Position numbers and translations under genes: made by a program
Assembly: GCA_029215795.1 (NCBI GenBank)
Contig: JARDYH010000007.1
Location: forward strand, 99,835,263 to 99,899,262
Length of the DNA: 64,000 nt
Source of the DNA: Anniella stebbinsi
Taxonomy: Eukaryota > Chordata > Lepidosauria > Squamata > Anniellidae
Direction of reading: 5' to 3'
The notes under the pieces: model-generated
Database searches by the model: none
Seen by the model: only the letters and a program-made list of their open reading frames with translations
What the model was told of the DNA's origin: nothing
Part shown: positions 11,291 to 20,637 of the stretch, one piece after another
How positions within the stretch are numbered: the first letter of the stretch is position 1
Layout: each line of letters starts with the position of its first letter

Positions 11291-12965
11291 AGACATTTCG
11301 AATTCTGGGCATCACCACAAATTGGCGAATCAGGATTGGTGGGTGGCCAATCAGAAGAAACAATTTCATGGGAATTCTTTTTTTTTTTAAAAAAACTTCA
11401 TTTGGCATAAATAGTGGAGTTTATTTAAGTCTTATTGCAATTATGTATTTCCTAAATTTATTCTATTGGTCCCATTATCTGTTCTTTGTTTCATACAGAG
11501 GTGATTTACATTGTCTAGACTGATACTAATTCTGCAACTCAAAGATAACTCACAAGCCAAAATACTCTGAAGTATTGCTAATTACGGAAGCTGAAAAGGG
11601 CCCAGTGGCCAAGGGAAAACAAGAGTCACACTTCTGTCTTCATATGCCCTCCAAAATAATCTCTCCAAAAGCTGTTGTCTACTGTACAATGGAATCGCTT
11701 ATAGAGAATGGTGGAAGATGCTCTATGCAGAGAAAGGATTCCTAATTAAAGTAGGCAAGACTTTTGTAGACAGGGAGTGGCTCAATTCATCTAGGCGAGC
11801 ACCCCATGATGGAGGCACATAAAGGGTTCTGCCCTTAAAGGCAGCCTATAAATATTTTTGAGATAGATCGATCGATAGATTATCTTTTAAATGTATTACA
11901 CAATCTTTAAAGATCAGACCAAAACATCTAAATGCAGAACAGAGCATTATAATCAGAGAGAGATTCACTTGAGCTCAGCTTTGTTGTTTGAGAAGCAAGC
12001 AGGTAAGGGGTCTTTTGTCCAGACAAGCTTTTATGGATTTGCTGATTTTATTTTTTTGCTCCTGGCTTTTGATATTTTAAACTAGTGTGTGTATTTTTTT
12101 TCCTAACAGGCAGATGTGCAGACAGGAGACTCTGTTAAAGCCAGTGATGGACAAAAAGGAAACATCATAAGGAAAAGTGAACAAAATTGCAGGTGCTAGC
12201 TGGCCCAAATCACCCAGCTTGAACTGTGAACTGTTGGCTGACATTAAGTGTGTAAAAAAGGGGTCAGACTGAAGCCTGGAAAATAACAAGCAACATTCAT
12301 GGTGAGGTATCTGGTTATCTGGCTAACAACATATCTAAAGAAATTCAATAGCTCAAACAAAAGCAGCAAGTCAAGAAATTGCTATTCCAAAATGCTTGTT
12401 CTTGTTGCAGTATTTTATTCTGGAGAGCAAAGTATCCAATGTATACAATGCACAGGTACAGTAATCACAAATCATTCCTGGGATGCTAGACAGTCTAATA
12501 AATCAGACAGCATTATCGTAGCAAACCGTATCCAGCAAGTGTTTGAAGACTCATCAAAGGAAGGTCCAAAGACTATAAAAATCAACTCATTAACATCATT
12601 TATATGGGGACATGTGTTCTTCAGAGATGTTTAAATAAATCCAGGGAAATTCCACATCACGTGTGGGCACTTTCAATTCCTTGCCTTCTATAAGAGTAAA
12701 TCCAAGTACCCCTAATCACATTAACCCAGTTAATTTTGTATACATGTGTGAACTGTGCACAGAACATTGCTATTTAAATTTTAAAACTAATTAATAGAAG
12801 AGAGAATCAGAATTAATTCCTTTGCTCTACACTTTGGGTATCTTTCAGACAAAGACATCTCCTAACACACTTAATTCTGGAGAAGAAAAAACTGAGGGGC
12901 CTGGAAGTTTAGAAATAACATTTTAACCCCTGTTTTGCCCCCCACATTGGCTCAGCACTACTCTC
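11291..12965. other. Intron sequence, nothing recognised
   Basis: AT-rich sequence with a short T/A run at 11370-11395 and a GATC/GATA patch near 11865-11880. No exon, repeat family or RNA gene is recognised. Confidence 0.5.
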
Positions 12966-12969
12966 ACCC

Positions 12970-12996
12970 CATCCCTCCCTCCCTCCCTCCCTCCCA
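12970..12996. repeat. (CCCT)n microsatellite
   Basis: Six CCCT-type units are present. Confidence 0.9.
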
Positions 12997-13679
12997 TTCA
13001 CTTCCCGTCATTGCCGCTCCAGCTAGGTGTCACTCCAACTACTGAACTACTGGTGAAAGAGGCAGGAAGGTGGATCCTTTGGAAGAAGGAAGGAGTGTTG
13101 TTTTATATCCTCAGGGCTTTTTTCTATATCCAATTTTGAGCCTTGTTGAGGGAGTTTTCCGTATCTCTAGTTACTACACGTTTCAAAAAGATTTTTCCTA
13201 CGAACATCTGGAGACTCGAGTGACTCACACATCCATTCTATGCACAGGGGACCATGGTTTTGCTCCACATTATGTAGTAGGTTTTCACCTTCAGAGAGCC
13301 TTCAAAATTGCTTTTTTTCTTGGGACAACAATGCTTAGCAGACTATATCACTCCATAATTACCCATTTCATTGCTAGCAATGAAGCTTGACACCTTCCTG
13401 TTCTTGGCACTAACAGTTGACTACAGGAACATTCTGTTTTACTCCCCTGCCCCCAATGCAATTGCCTTTCAACAACAATATTTATGAAAATGTATGTTAA
13501 AAATAAGAAGCAAAATTAAAAAAAACATTTTAGTTAATGAAAAGAAGTGCATGATGCCCTCTTTTATTCTCTGCTGTAACATTTTAATTCAAGGAAACAT
13601 TTCAAGGTCAACAAGGCATCACCTTTTAGACTCCCTTGTAATGACAAAGGTTATACATATTTGAAAAGTCCATAATTAC
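12997..13679. other. Intron downstream of the ADGRL3 tail exon
   Basis: No alternative tail exon was recognised here. The plus-strand ORF at 13070-13390 has no recognisable domain. Confidence 0.5.
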
Positions 13680-13776
13680 CTCTGTTAAGTGACGCTGAAC
13701 TGTTTATATCACCAGTGATGAAAGAAGACTCGGATTGCTTTCGAACAGTGTCATTCCACATCCTGCGAATGCGGCT
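13680..13776 (-). CDS. ADGRL3: ADGRL3 exon encoding cytoplasmic-tail segment [16 protein letters not shown]
   Basis: This 97-bp minus-strand exon lies between a cttctccag acceptor and an AACAGAG/gtaatt donor. It encodes 32 residues plus one base: [19 protein letters not shown] followed by [13 protein letters not shown]. This block is highly conserved among latrophilins, and the [13 protein letters not shown] version is the ADGRL3 form. The exon follows the one at 27339-27464 in phase 0, across a 13.6-kb intron. It ends in phase 1, the junction at which mammalian ADGRL3 transcripts choose alternative downstream tail exons ending in different C-termini. No such downstream exon was recognised between 1 and 13679. 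Confidence 0.96.
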
Positions 13777-14128
13777 CTGGAGAAGGAAAAGAGGAAGGGA
13801 TGGAAGGTGAACTTCAAGCAGAACGTTTATGGTAGACAATGCCTTGCTTCTCCCTGCTTTTAGGAAGGTGGCTTTCAACATCTCTGCTATAAGGCCAGGG
13901 GTTTTGGTTTGCTGTTTGAAATCTTTCTGCTGGGCAAAGAATCCTTCACATATACTACAGCATGAATCCACAGAACCCAACATCCCGAAGCCCACAAGCA
14001 GGACAAGAAGACAACAATCTCCCATATATCATACAACTACATCATAGAGTTTTCAGATCCAGATAAATACGGATCAGGTCCCTTTTAGCAGAGGATCCAG
14101 GCATATGCAAGATCCTGCTTGACCTGAA
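13777..14128. other. Intron upstream of the ADGRL3 tail exon
   Basis: This contains the branch/polypyrimidine region of the 13776 acceptor. The minus-strand ORF reading through it into the exon is intron translation. Confidence 0.6.
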
Positions 14129-14790
14129 TCTCTACCTATAAAGCTGAAAGTCTGTATGTGAATTTGTATGTCCGGGAATGTTTACCCACTTCCTGATGAG
14201 ATAGAAGCTTGATATTTTCGATGCTGATAGGTCTTCGTGTACAAAGTTAAAAAAACTTAAATCCAGAATTTTTGTGGTTTAACTATTTTTTAATAATTTC
14301 AAATATATCTTAGGCTGATGCCTAGAACTCCCAGCAACTGAAGGCATGCTGGGAAGTGTAGGCATAACATATATCTCAGGGGATCATCATGGGCACATGG
14401 GTGATCTCTCTGAGATCTCTGTAACAGCTACACAGCCCAGCATGCCTTCACTGGAGGTGCCCATGTCAAGAGGAAGGAAGCACCTCTCAGAGAACGCAGG
14501 CAGTGGCTCACCAAAGGCATGGTGGGAGGTATAGGTATTTCAAAGATCTTGGTGGGTCACGCATGGCCACGTGGCCGATTCTTTGTGTAGCTCCCACAAC
14601 CATCGCCAACTGATAGTTGGTTGCTTGGCTATGACTGCCGCACGCTGTCACCTCAGGAGCCAGGCCGAGGAGAGAAAACAGAGCCAAGGAAGCAGGCACT
14701 GCATGCCTGCCGGCACCCATACTCAACACCACAAAAATGGATGGCAGAGTGGTGGCGGAGGTGGGGCAAGCCACCGGGTAAATCAGCTAG
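14129..14790 (+). mobile_element. Non-autonomous Helitron, copy 1 of a tandem array
   Basis: It begins TCTCTACCTATAAAGCTG directly after an A (14128) and ends with a hairpin (GGTGG-GGCAAG-CCACC, 14756-14774) about 12 nt before a terminal CTAG (14787-14790). A 5' TC, a 3' hairpin and CTRR are the defining Helitron termini. The next copy starts at the very next base. The 662-bp body contains CAGCATGCC motifs but no Rep/helicase coding. Confidence 0.85.
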
Positions 14791-15350
14791 TCTCTACCTA
14801 GAAAGCTGAAAGTATGTCTGTGGGCTTGCATGTCAGGAAATCTTTACCCACTTCTAGATGAGCTACAAACTTTAAATCTGGGACACTGATAGGTCTTCCT
14901 GTGCAGTGTACCCCCAAAAATCCTAAAACCCAGTATTTATTTATTTATTTATTTATTTATATCCCGCCTTTTCCCCAATACTGGGACTCAAATCCTATGC
15001 TGATGCCTACAACTCCTGGAATGCCTACAACTCTCAGCAAGTATTGAGGAACTGTCTCTCAGAGGATGGGGCTACCTGCAGACTGACAAAGGTATGCTGG
15101 GTAGTATAGGCGTTTCAAACATCTGAGGGATCACATGTGGCCATGTTGGCGATTGCCCGAGGTCTCTAAAACAGCTACACATCCCAGCATGCCTTGCCCA
15201 GAGCTTCCTGAGCCCACTGAGAGCTACTTCCTTCCACTCTTCAGCAATGCTACTCCTCGAGGGAGCAACAAAGAGCAGCATCGGCAACAAGTGAAGGGAA
15301 GCAGATTAACATTATTCAGGGACCTGAGAAATGCTGGGAATATGTGGTTG
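14791..15350 (+). mobile_element. Non-autonomous Helitron, copy 2
   Basis: It starts TCTCTACCTAGAAAGCTG immediately after the CTAG of copy 1. It shares TTTACCCACTTC, GATGAG and GATAGGTCTTCCTGT with copy 1. Its 3' end is eroded (GTTG where CTAG is expected). It is interrupted at 14935-14990 by a LINE/SINE tail. Confidence 0.8.
14935..14990 (-). mobile_element. LINE/SINE 3' tail, (TTTA)n plus TATCCCGCCTTTTCC
   Basis: Six TTTA units followed by TATCCCGCCTTTTCC are the minus-strand view of a reptile L2/MIR-type 3' end. It is inserted in Helitron copy 2; copy 1 lacks it at the equivalent place. Confidence 0.65.
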
Positions 15351-15864
15351 TCTTTCTCTGTATAAAGCTGAGTATGTCTGGAAATTTTTACCCACTTCCA
15401 GATGAGTTAGAAACTTGAAAGTTGGCATACAGATAGGTCTGGCTGTACAATATACCAGAAAAATCTAAAATCATATTGTTTTGGGTTTTAAGTATTTTTA
15501 AAGGATTTAATAAAAAACCTAGACTCATGTAGGTTATCTTTCATTGTTTATTCCAAAACTCCAGTCGTCAGTTCCGGCTTTGATGAAACTGTTTAATACT
15601 TTCTGTGATTTGTCTGGCTATTTAATTAATTGGTCAAAGTCAGAAATAATGGCAATTGGAGAAAATATACATTCTAGTGTATTAGCCAACTGGCAATTTC
15701 ATCGGTGACCTGATTCCATCACTTATTTGAGAATAATCATTCCCAGAAACATATCTCAAATGATTAAGTTAAATCTAAATAAATTGATCAATGATATTTC
15801 ATGAGATATTGATAGATGGGCATCCTTAAAGTTAAGTTTATGGGGCAAAGTTAATACACTTAAG

Positions 15865-16221
15865 ATGAATACTATACCTCGAACTGTTTATGTTATATGT
15901 AGAATCCCTTTACTTATACCTAGAAAATATTTTCCAAAACTTAATACTTTGTTTCGTAAATTCTTTTGGTGTTCCTTTCCACCAAGAATATCCCTGAAAA
16001 GAATGCAACTTCCAATCAAAGATTGTGGGTTTGGATTTCCAGACCTTGCTATATACCATCGGGCTTATTTGCTCACCTGCACCAAATTTTGGTCCTTTCC
16101 ACTTAGATTTGATTTTCCACCTTGGTCAGTTTTGGAATCATCTTGTCTGAAGCCTCTTTCCAAATGGATGGCATTAGTTCTCAGCATATTAAAGTGGAAA
16201 GGACTCCTCCCACAATCTTAG
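15865..16221 (+). pseudogene. L1 ORF2 linker/C-terminal fragment
   Basis: The 118-residue frame shows the post-RT L1 region (RIPLLIPRKYFPKLNTLFRK, ISLKRMQLPIKDCGFGFPDL, YHRAYLLTCTKFW). It is one of several frames of the same dead element. Confidence 0.85.
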
Positions 16222-16310
16222 CAATTAGAGATGTGTGACATATAACATCACACCAATTACAGTTTGATCCATTTTCTCATGCTCAACTGACTATATGAGG
16301 AAATCCAGAT

Positions 16311-16352
<42 letters not shown>

Positions 16353-16412
16353 TTTCTAACCCGCCTCTTCCTCTGGATCGAGGTGGGGAACAACAATAAA
16401 TATAAATAGGAA
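16311..16412 (-). mobile_element. (TAA)n plus LINE/SINE tail nested in L1 copy B
   Basis: Compared with L1 copy A (7528-7555), copy B has an extra segment of about 100 bp here: 13 TAA units, then TTTCTAACCCGCCTCTTCC and GGATCGAGGTGGGGAACAAC. The same module occurs at 4069-4180. Confidence 0.7.
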
Positions 16413-18172
16413 AGAAAATGTTTTTATGGTGGACATGGACAGACAATGATTTTTACCCTGGATCAATTATTGGGTGCAGATGATGAGTTTCTGTTATTTT
16501 TAGCTCTGCATGATAAATTTAAATTACTTGCCACAGCTGAATGGCAGTATTTGCAACTGCAACATTTGTTAGAATCTAGATTTGGTCTTGCAGCGTTCAC
16601 TATTGGAAGCACTTACGGAGGCTGACCAAGTAAATCGACCCACGATACATGTTTATAAATACTTATTGTCAGTGAATAAATATGATACAATGGGGCATCA
16701 GCAGGAATGGAATAGGGAATTGGAATGTCCTACTTTATTTAATCAATGGACCACTGTTTTGGCATCTGTATCTGATATGTCAAGGGATCTCCATTACATC
16801 TTATCCAGCAAAAAATACTGTTTCAGGTATATTGGATGCCACAGCATCTGTTTAATCAAGGTTTGTCCAAATTGACTAATTTTTGGAAGTGTCACACAGC
16901 TAATCCTTCTTTTGTTCATATGTTCTGGAAATGTCCAATAGTCATCGCCTTTTGGAAGGAAATTATCAGACACATAAATTTGGTATTAGAAGGCTCTTTA
17001 ATATTTTCAGATGTACAGGTCATCTTAAATTACGTACCGGCTTCTTGGAAAATAATACACGGTCAACGTAAATGGATTTTCTGAATCCGTTTGACTGCCA
17101 AAAGAATTATTCTACAACATTGGAAAGATAAAACCACACTCCCTATAATGCAATGGATTGAAGACTTAACAACATTAGCAGCATTTGAAAGAGTTGTATA
17201 CAGGCATCATTTATGAATGGACTTCTACTCAGACATTTGATCTGCATTTATGGACGTTTATGCGACTTTTCTTTTTGTTCTTTTTTCATTTAGAAATTGT
17301 GATATTTGAAGCTGAGGCTTTTGAAGTAAGTAGTTGTTATGTTTATTTTTATTATTATTATTTTATTTTCTGTTATGGCTTTTATTTTGTTTTTAAAAAT
17401 CTTAGTAAAAAATTGATAAAACAAAACAAAAAACATAGCCTTATGCCTACAACTCCCAGAGTGAAGACTTACTGGTCTTTGGCAGCCATCATCCAGAAGT
17501 GGCTCACCTGCCTGGCCGAGTCCCACCTGCCTGGCCTTTACCTCCCCCTTCTTGGGCCCCAGCCGTGGATTCTAGATGAAGAAACTGAGCAGAGTTGGTG
17601 CCAGTAGCTTCTCCTGCCTGGCTTCCATGGCTGTTGCAGATGTCAGCATTCTGTGCCTCCAGGGAAAGTGCCTGGGGCTGGCTGACTCAGTTGCTATGCA
17701 CTATCGGGAGCAGTAGGGAAGGAGGGAGCAGCTCTGGGCCTGTCTGGGGACTGACCAATCTACCCATCAATCAGTAAGTCGCCCGTCCTGGTCACTCATG
17801 GCCCACCTATGGACACTGTCCCCCATCTCACCCACACTTCCTCCTCCATCCCAGAATGGGAGTGGTATCGACCCGGGCCTGCTTTGCCTGCCCATCGCTC
17901 CTTTCTCCCTCACAACCTGGGCTTCATCCCTTGCTTGCCTTCGTTTCTTCCTGTCCCCTCCTTTCTTCCTCTTGGGCCAGGCCTGCTAAGAAAGACTGCC
18001 ATGAACTGAAGCCGCTGCTCCGGCCGTGAGGGGGAGCCCTGTTCACTTTGAGAGGGGGAAAAATGCTTTTGGGGTCCCTCACCCTACAAAAAGCAGTGTC
18101 AGGACTCTGTCCTGACTATTTCTGAAATTAATATTATTCAGGAACCCGGGCAGTGCCGAGTATATCCGCTAG

Positions 18173-18448
18173 TCTGATATAAAGTGCAAACCAGCAATAA
18201 GAGGTCTGGATGAAAGGGATGTGCATTGAACCTATGTAGAGGGCTCCAAATATATCTTCAAAAAGCCACCTTTTCTCTTCTGCAGGGATGGGTAAATCTG
18301 TCAATTTTGGATTGCTCACTTTTCCAGCCTTCAGTACATTCCATTCTATCAATTTGTGATTCTTTTTTAAAATCCATATCGATATTCCTATGGATTTTTG
18401 TATGTATTTCCCCTAATATATGTATTTTAATGCATGCTTGCCTAATAT
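18173..18448. repeat. AT-rich dispersed repeat, left part
   Basis: Repeated CCTAATATATG/ATGCATTTT-like motifs are present. It appears to continue after the L2 insertion at 18961-19100, so it was the target of that L2. Confidence 0.4.
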
Positions 18449-18457
18449 ATACATTTT

Positions 18458-18951
18458 TACAAGCATGGTGTGTGGGCCAGGTCTTCTGAAGGAACGCCTC
18501 ATCCCATATGTACCTGCCCAAATTCTAAGGTCATCTTCAGGGGTCCTTCCCCGTGAAGTAAGGTGTGTGGCAACCAGGAGGGGGGCCTTTTCTGCTATGG
18601 CACCCCAACTGTGGAATGAGCTCACTATAAAGGTTCTCCTGCCACCTACATTATACTCTTTTTGTTGCCAGATGAAGACCTTTTTATAGGCACAGTATTT
18701 TAATATTTTTCCACCTTAGTCCTTTAACTTTGTTGTTTTAAATCTATATTTTAAATCTGTATTTTAAATCTGTATTTTAAATCTGCATTGCTACTCGGTT
18801 TTATTCTGGTTGTACTTTTATGTTGTGCTTTTATATTGTGGTTTAAGTTTTATACTTTAAATTATACTTTATGGTTTTAATTTTTGTGAACCGCCCAGAC
18901 AGCTTTGGCCATTGGGCAGTATAGAAATGCAATAAATAAATAAATAAATAA
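18458..18951 (+). mobile_element. L2-type LINE 3' end
   Basis: The ORF2 C-terminus is legible (RRGAFSAMAPQLWNELT, then a TLYSFCCQMKTFL segment). The 3' UTR ends GTGAACCGCCCAGACAGC, TTTGGCCATTGGGCAGTATAG and (AAAT)n. It is flanked by the 9-bp direct repeat ATACATTTT (18449-18457 and 18952-18960), a good target duplication. Confidence 0.85.
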
Positions 18952-19240
18952 ATACATTTTAAAAAATGAAATTTTGAACAGATTTTTGGTTTAGAGAACT
19001 GCATTGCAAAATCCAACTGCATTCTGATTCATATATTGATCTGGAAAGTGCTGATTTGTTCAAACGCAAATTTAAAGTTCTCCCCCATCCCTACTCCTAT
19101 GCCGGCTTTCCATAGAGATAGGATACTGCAGCCTCCTTTTCTATTGCCATAACCTTCTGCTATGGTACAGAGAGCATAGCCATTCTTCACTTCTCATTGA
19201 TAGCCAGGATGCCAGAAATGTACAGTATTCTACATGCTGG

Positions 19241-19768
19241 CTGCATTCAGAGAACACAATAACCAACAGTCGGGTAATAATCAACTTTACAGTTGTTTAT
19301 CTAGGGGGTACTCCCCACACAACATGATAATAATCAACCATGGTGTGGATTAGGACCAGCATTGAGTTGACTGTTAGTCCACACTGAGTTGACTCACTCA
19401 TCCCTTGTCCGTTCTCCCCCTTCAGTCCTCCCATTAGTATCCCATCAGCCATTGCTGTTGAAAAATCTATCCTGTCAGCTGGACTAGAGCGGCAGCCACC
19501 GCTCTTGCCTTGCAACTTTTGGCTGATGAAATAACCAATGGTGGCTGAGGAAATAACCAATGGTGCCCTCTACACAACACGATAACCAATGGTGGTTCAA
19601 ATAGCCAACTCTGCACAAAGTTGGTTATTTGTGTTGACTATTGTGGTGCCAAATAACCAACCGTTGGTTAAGAAACTCTCTCCACACAACACAATAACCC
19701 ATGGTGGGTTAAATAATCAACCATTGACTATTTAAACCACCATTGGTTATCATATTGTTTGAACCCAG
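19241..19768. mobile_element. hAT-like non-autonomous element with CAATAACCAAC/GTTGACTATT repeats
   Basis: The left end CTGCATTCAGAGAACACAAT is answered by an inverted right end ATCATATTGTTTGAACCCAG. The interior carries many copies of ATAACCAA, AATAATCAACC and TTGACTATT in both orientations, as subterminal transposase sites would be arranged. It is related to 25738-26832. No clear 8-bp target duplication was seen. Confidence 0.65.
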
Positions 19769-19799
19769 TCAACACATAGAAGCATGACATTTTAACTAT

Positions 19800-19990
19800 T
19801 CAGGGAAATATGAATTATTCTGCTGGATCAAACCAAAGGACCACCCAGTCCTGCATTCTGTTTCCAATAATAACCAGCCACATTTAATATAACATTACAA
19901 GCAGGACACATTGGTAACAAATATTTCTTCCCATCTTTCCCAAGCATCTGACAAATCAGAGGTACCACTCAATCTGGACATGGAGGTTCC
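19800..19990 (-). mobile_element. CR1 3' UTR scrap
   Basis: CTGCTGGATCAAACCAAAGG and CCCAGTCCTGCATTCTG on the plus strand are the complement of a common reptile CR1 3' end. Confidence 0.6.
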
Positions 19991-20617
19991 ATATGTGTGT
20001 ACCTGAAATTCCATAGAAATTTATTCCTTTTAAGAATAGTAGGGGATAAACTAACATTAAGCCAAGCTTAGCAAAGGCACATAACCCCCCTCTCACAACT
20101 GCCACCACAGGGGGTGTTTGGTGGAACCCATTTGAGTAGATGGCAACCATGTGAAATGGTCCTGTTCAGAATGGAACTGTTTTAGATGCTAAGGTGGATT
20201 GTTGAAGAACTCACAGAGGGTACAATGCAGCCTAAGACTTCATGATTAATAAATTTCTAAGCATCAAGGATATTTTTAGAAACAGAACTAGACTTGATAA
20301 ATCACAAATTTTAACCCAAATGAAGAGCTGGGTTCCTTTGAAAATGTGAAAAAATACAAGATGACTCTAAAAAAAATATGAGATGTCAAAAGTATGATGA
20401 TGAAGCAAGTACCACCATGGATCAATTTTCTTTTCCAAATTAGGTTAGGAAATTGACTGGTCTGGATTATCAGCTCTGAAATTCAACCATGATTTCAAAA
20501 ATAATAGTATTAGGGATTTTTTTTTTTAAAATCTAGTTTCTAGACTATGCAAGATTTTACTGAATTTTCATGGGGAAATGGAACAAGTTAAAAACAGCTA
20601 TTATCAGTTGGGAACAT
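19991..20617. other. Intron sequence, nothing recognised
   Basis: No coding or repeat signal is recognised. Confidence 0.5.
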
Positions 20618-20637
20618 CCCCCCCCCCCCCCCCCCCC
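20618..20637 (+). repeat. (C)20 homopolymer
   Basis: Twenty consecutive C residues. The length is likely unreliable in sequencing. Confidence 0.9.

Larger units (their letters stand above)
15523..17427 (+). mobile_element. L1-type LINE (copy B), 5'-truncated, inserted in Helitron copy 3
   Basis: It begins within the RT palm (the LYVEDLLLF region, degraded here) and runs through SLWGKVNTLKMNTIPRTVYV (15835) and LPIKDCGFGFPDLAIYHRAY (16010) to QHWKDK..MQWIEDLTTLAAFE (17115-17190), a short 3' UTR and an A-rich tail. It is flanked by an imperfect 11-bp target duplication, AAAAAACCTAG (15512-15522) and AAAAAACATAG (17428-17438). It aligns with copy A at 6770-8342. Confidence 0.85.
15351..18172 (+). 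mobile_element. Non-autonomous Helitron, copy 3, split by an L1
   Basis: The 5' part (15351-15522) has CTGTATAAAGCTGAGTATG and TTTACCCACTTCCAGATGAG. After the L1, the 3' part (17428-18172) resumes with TTATGCCTACAACTCCCAG, matching copies 1 and 2. It ends with an imperfect hairpin CCCGGGCA-g-TGCCGAG (18146-18160), then TATATCCG and CTAG (18169-18172), followed by T. The host dinucleotide across the whole array is thus A...T, as Helitrons require. Confidence 0.8.

Noticed and set aside
13651..14025. 124-codon minus-strand ORF starting [12 protein letters not shown] with a signal-like start
   Set aside because: Only the segment from 13776 to 13680 matches latrophilin. The upstream part is intron, and the splice acceptor at 13777 explains the boundary.
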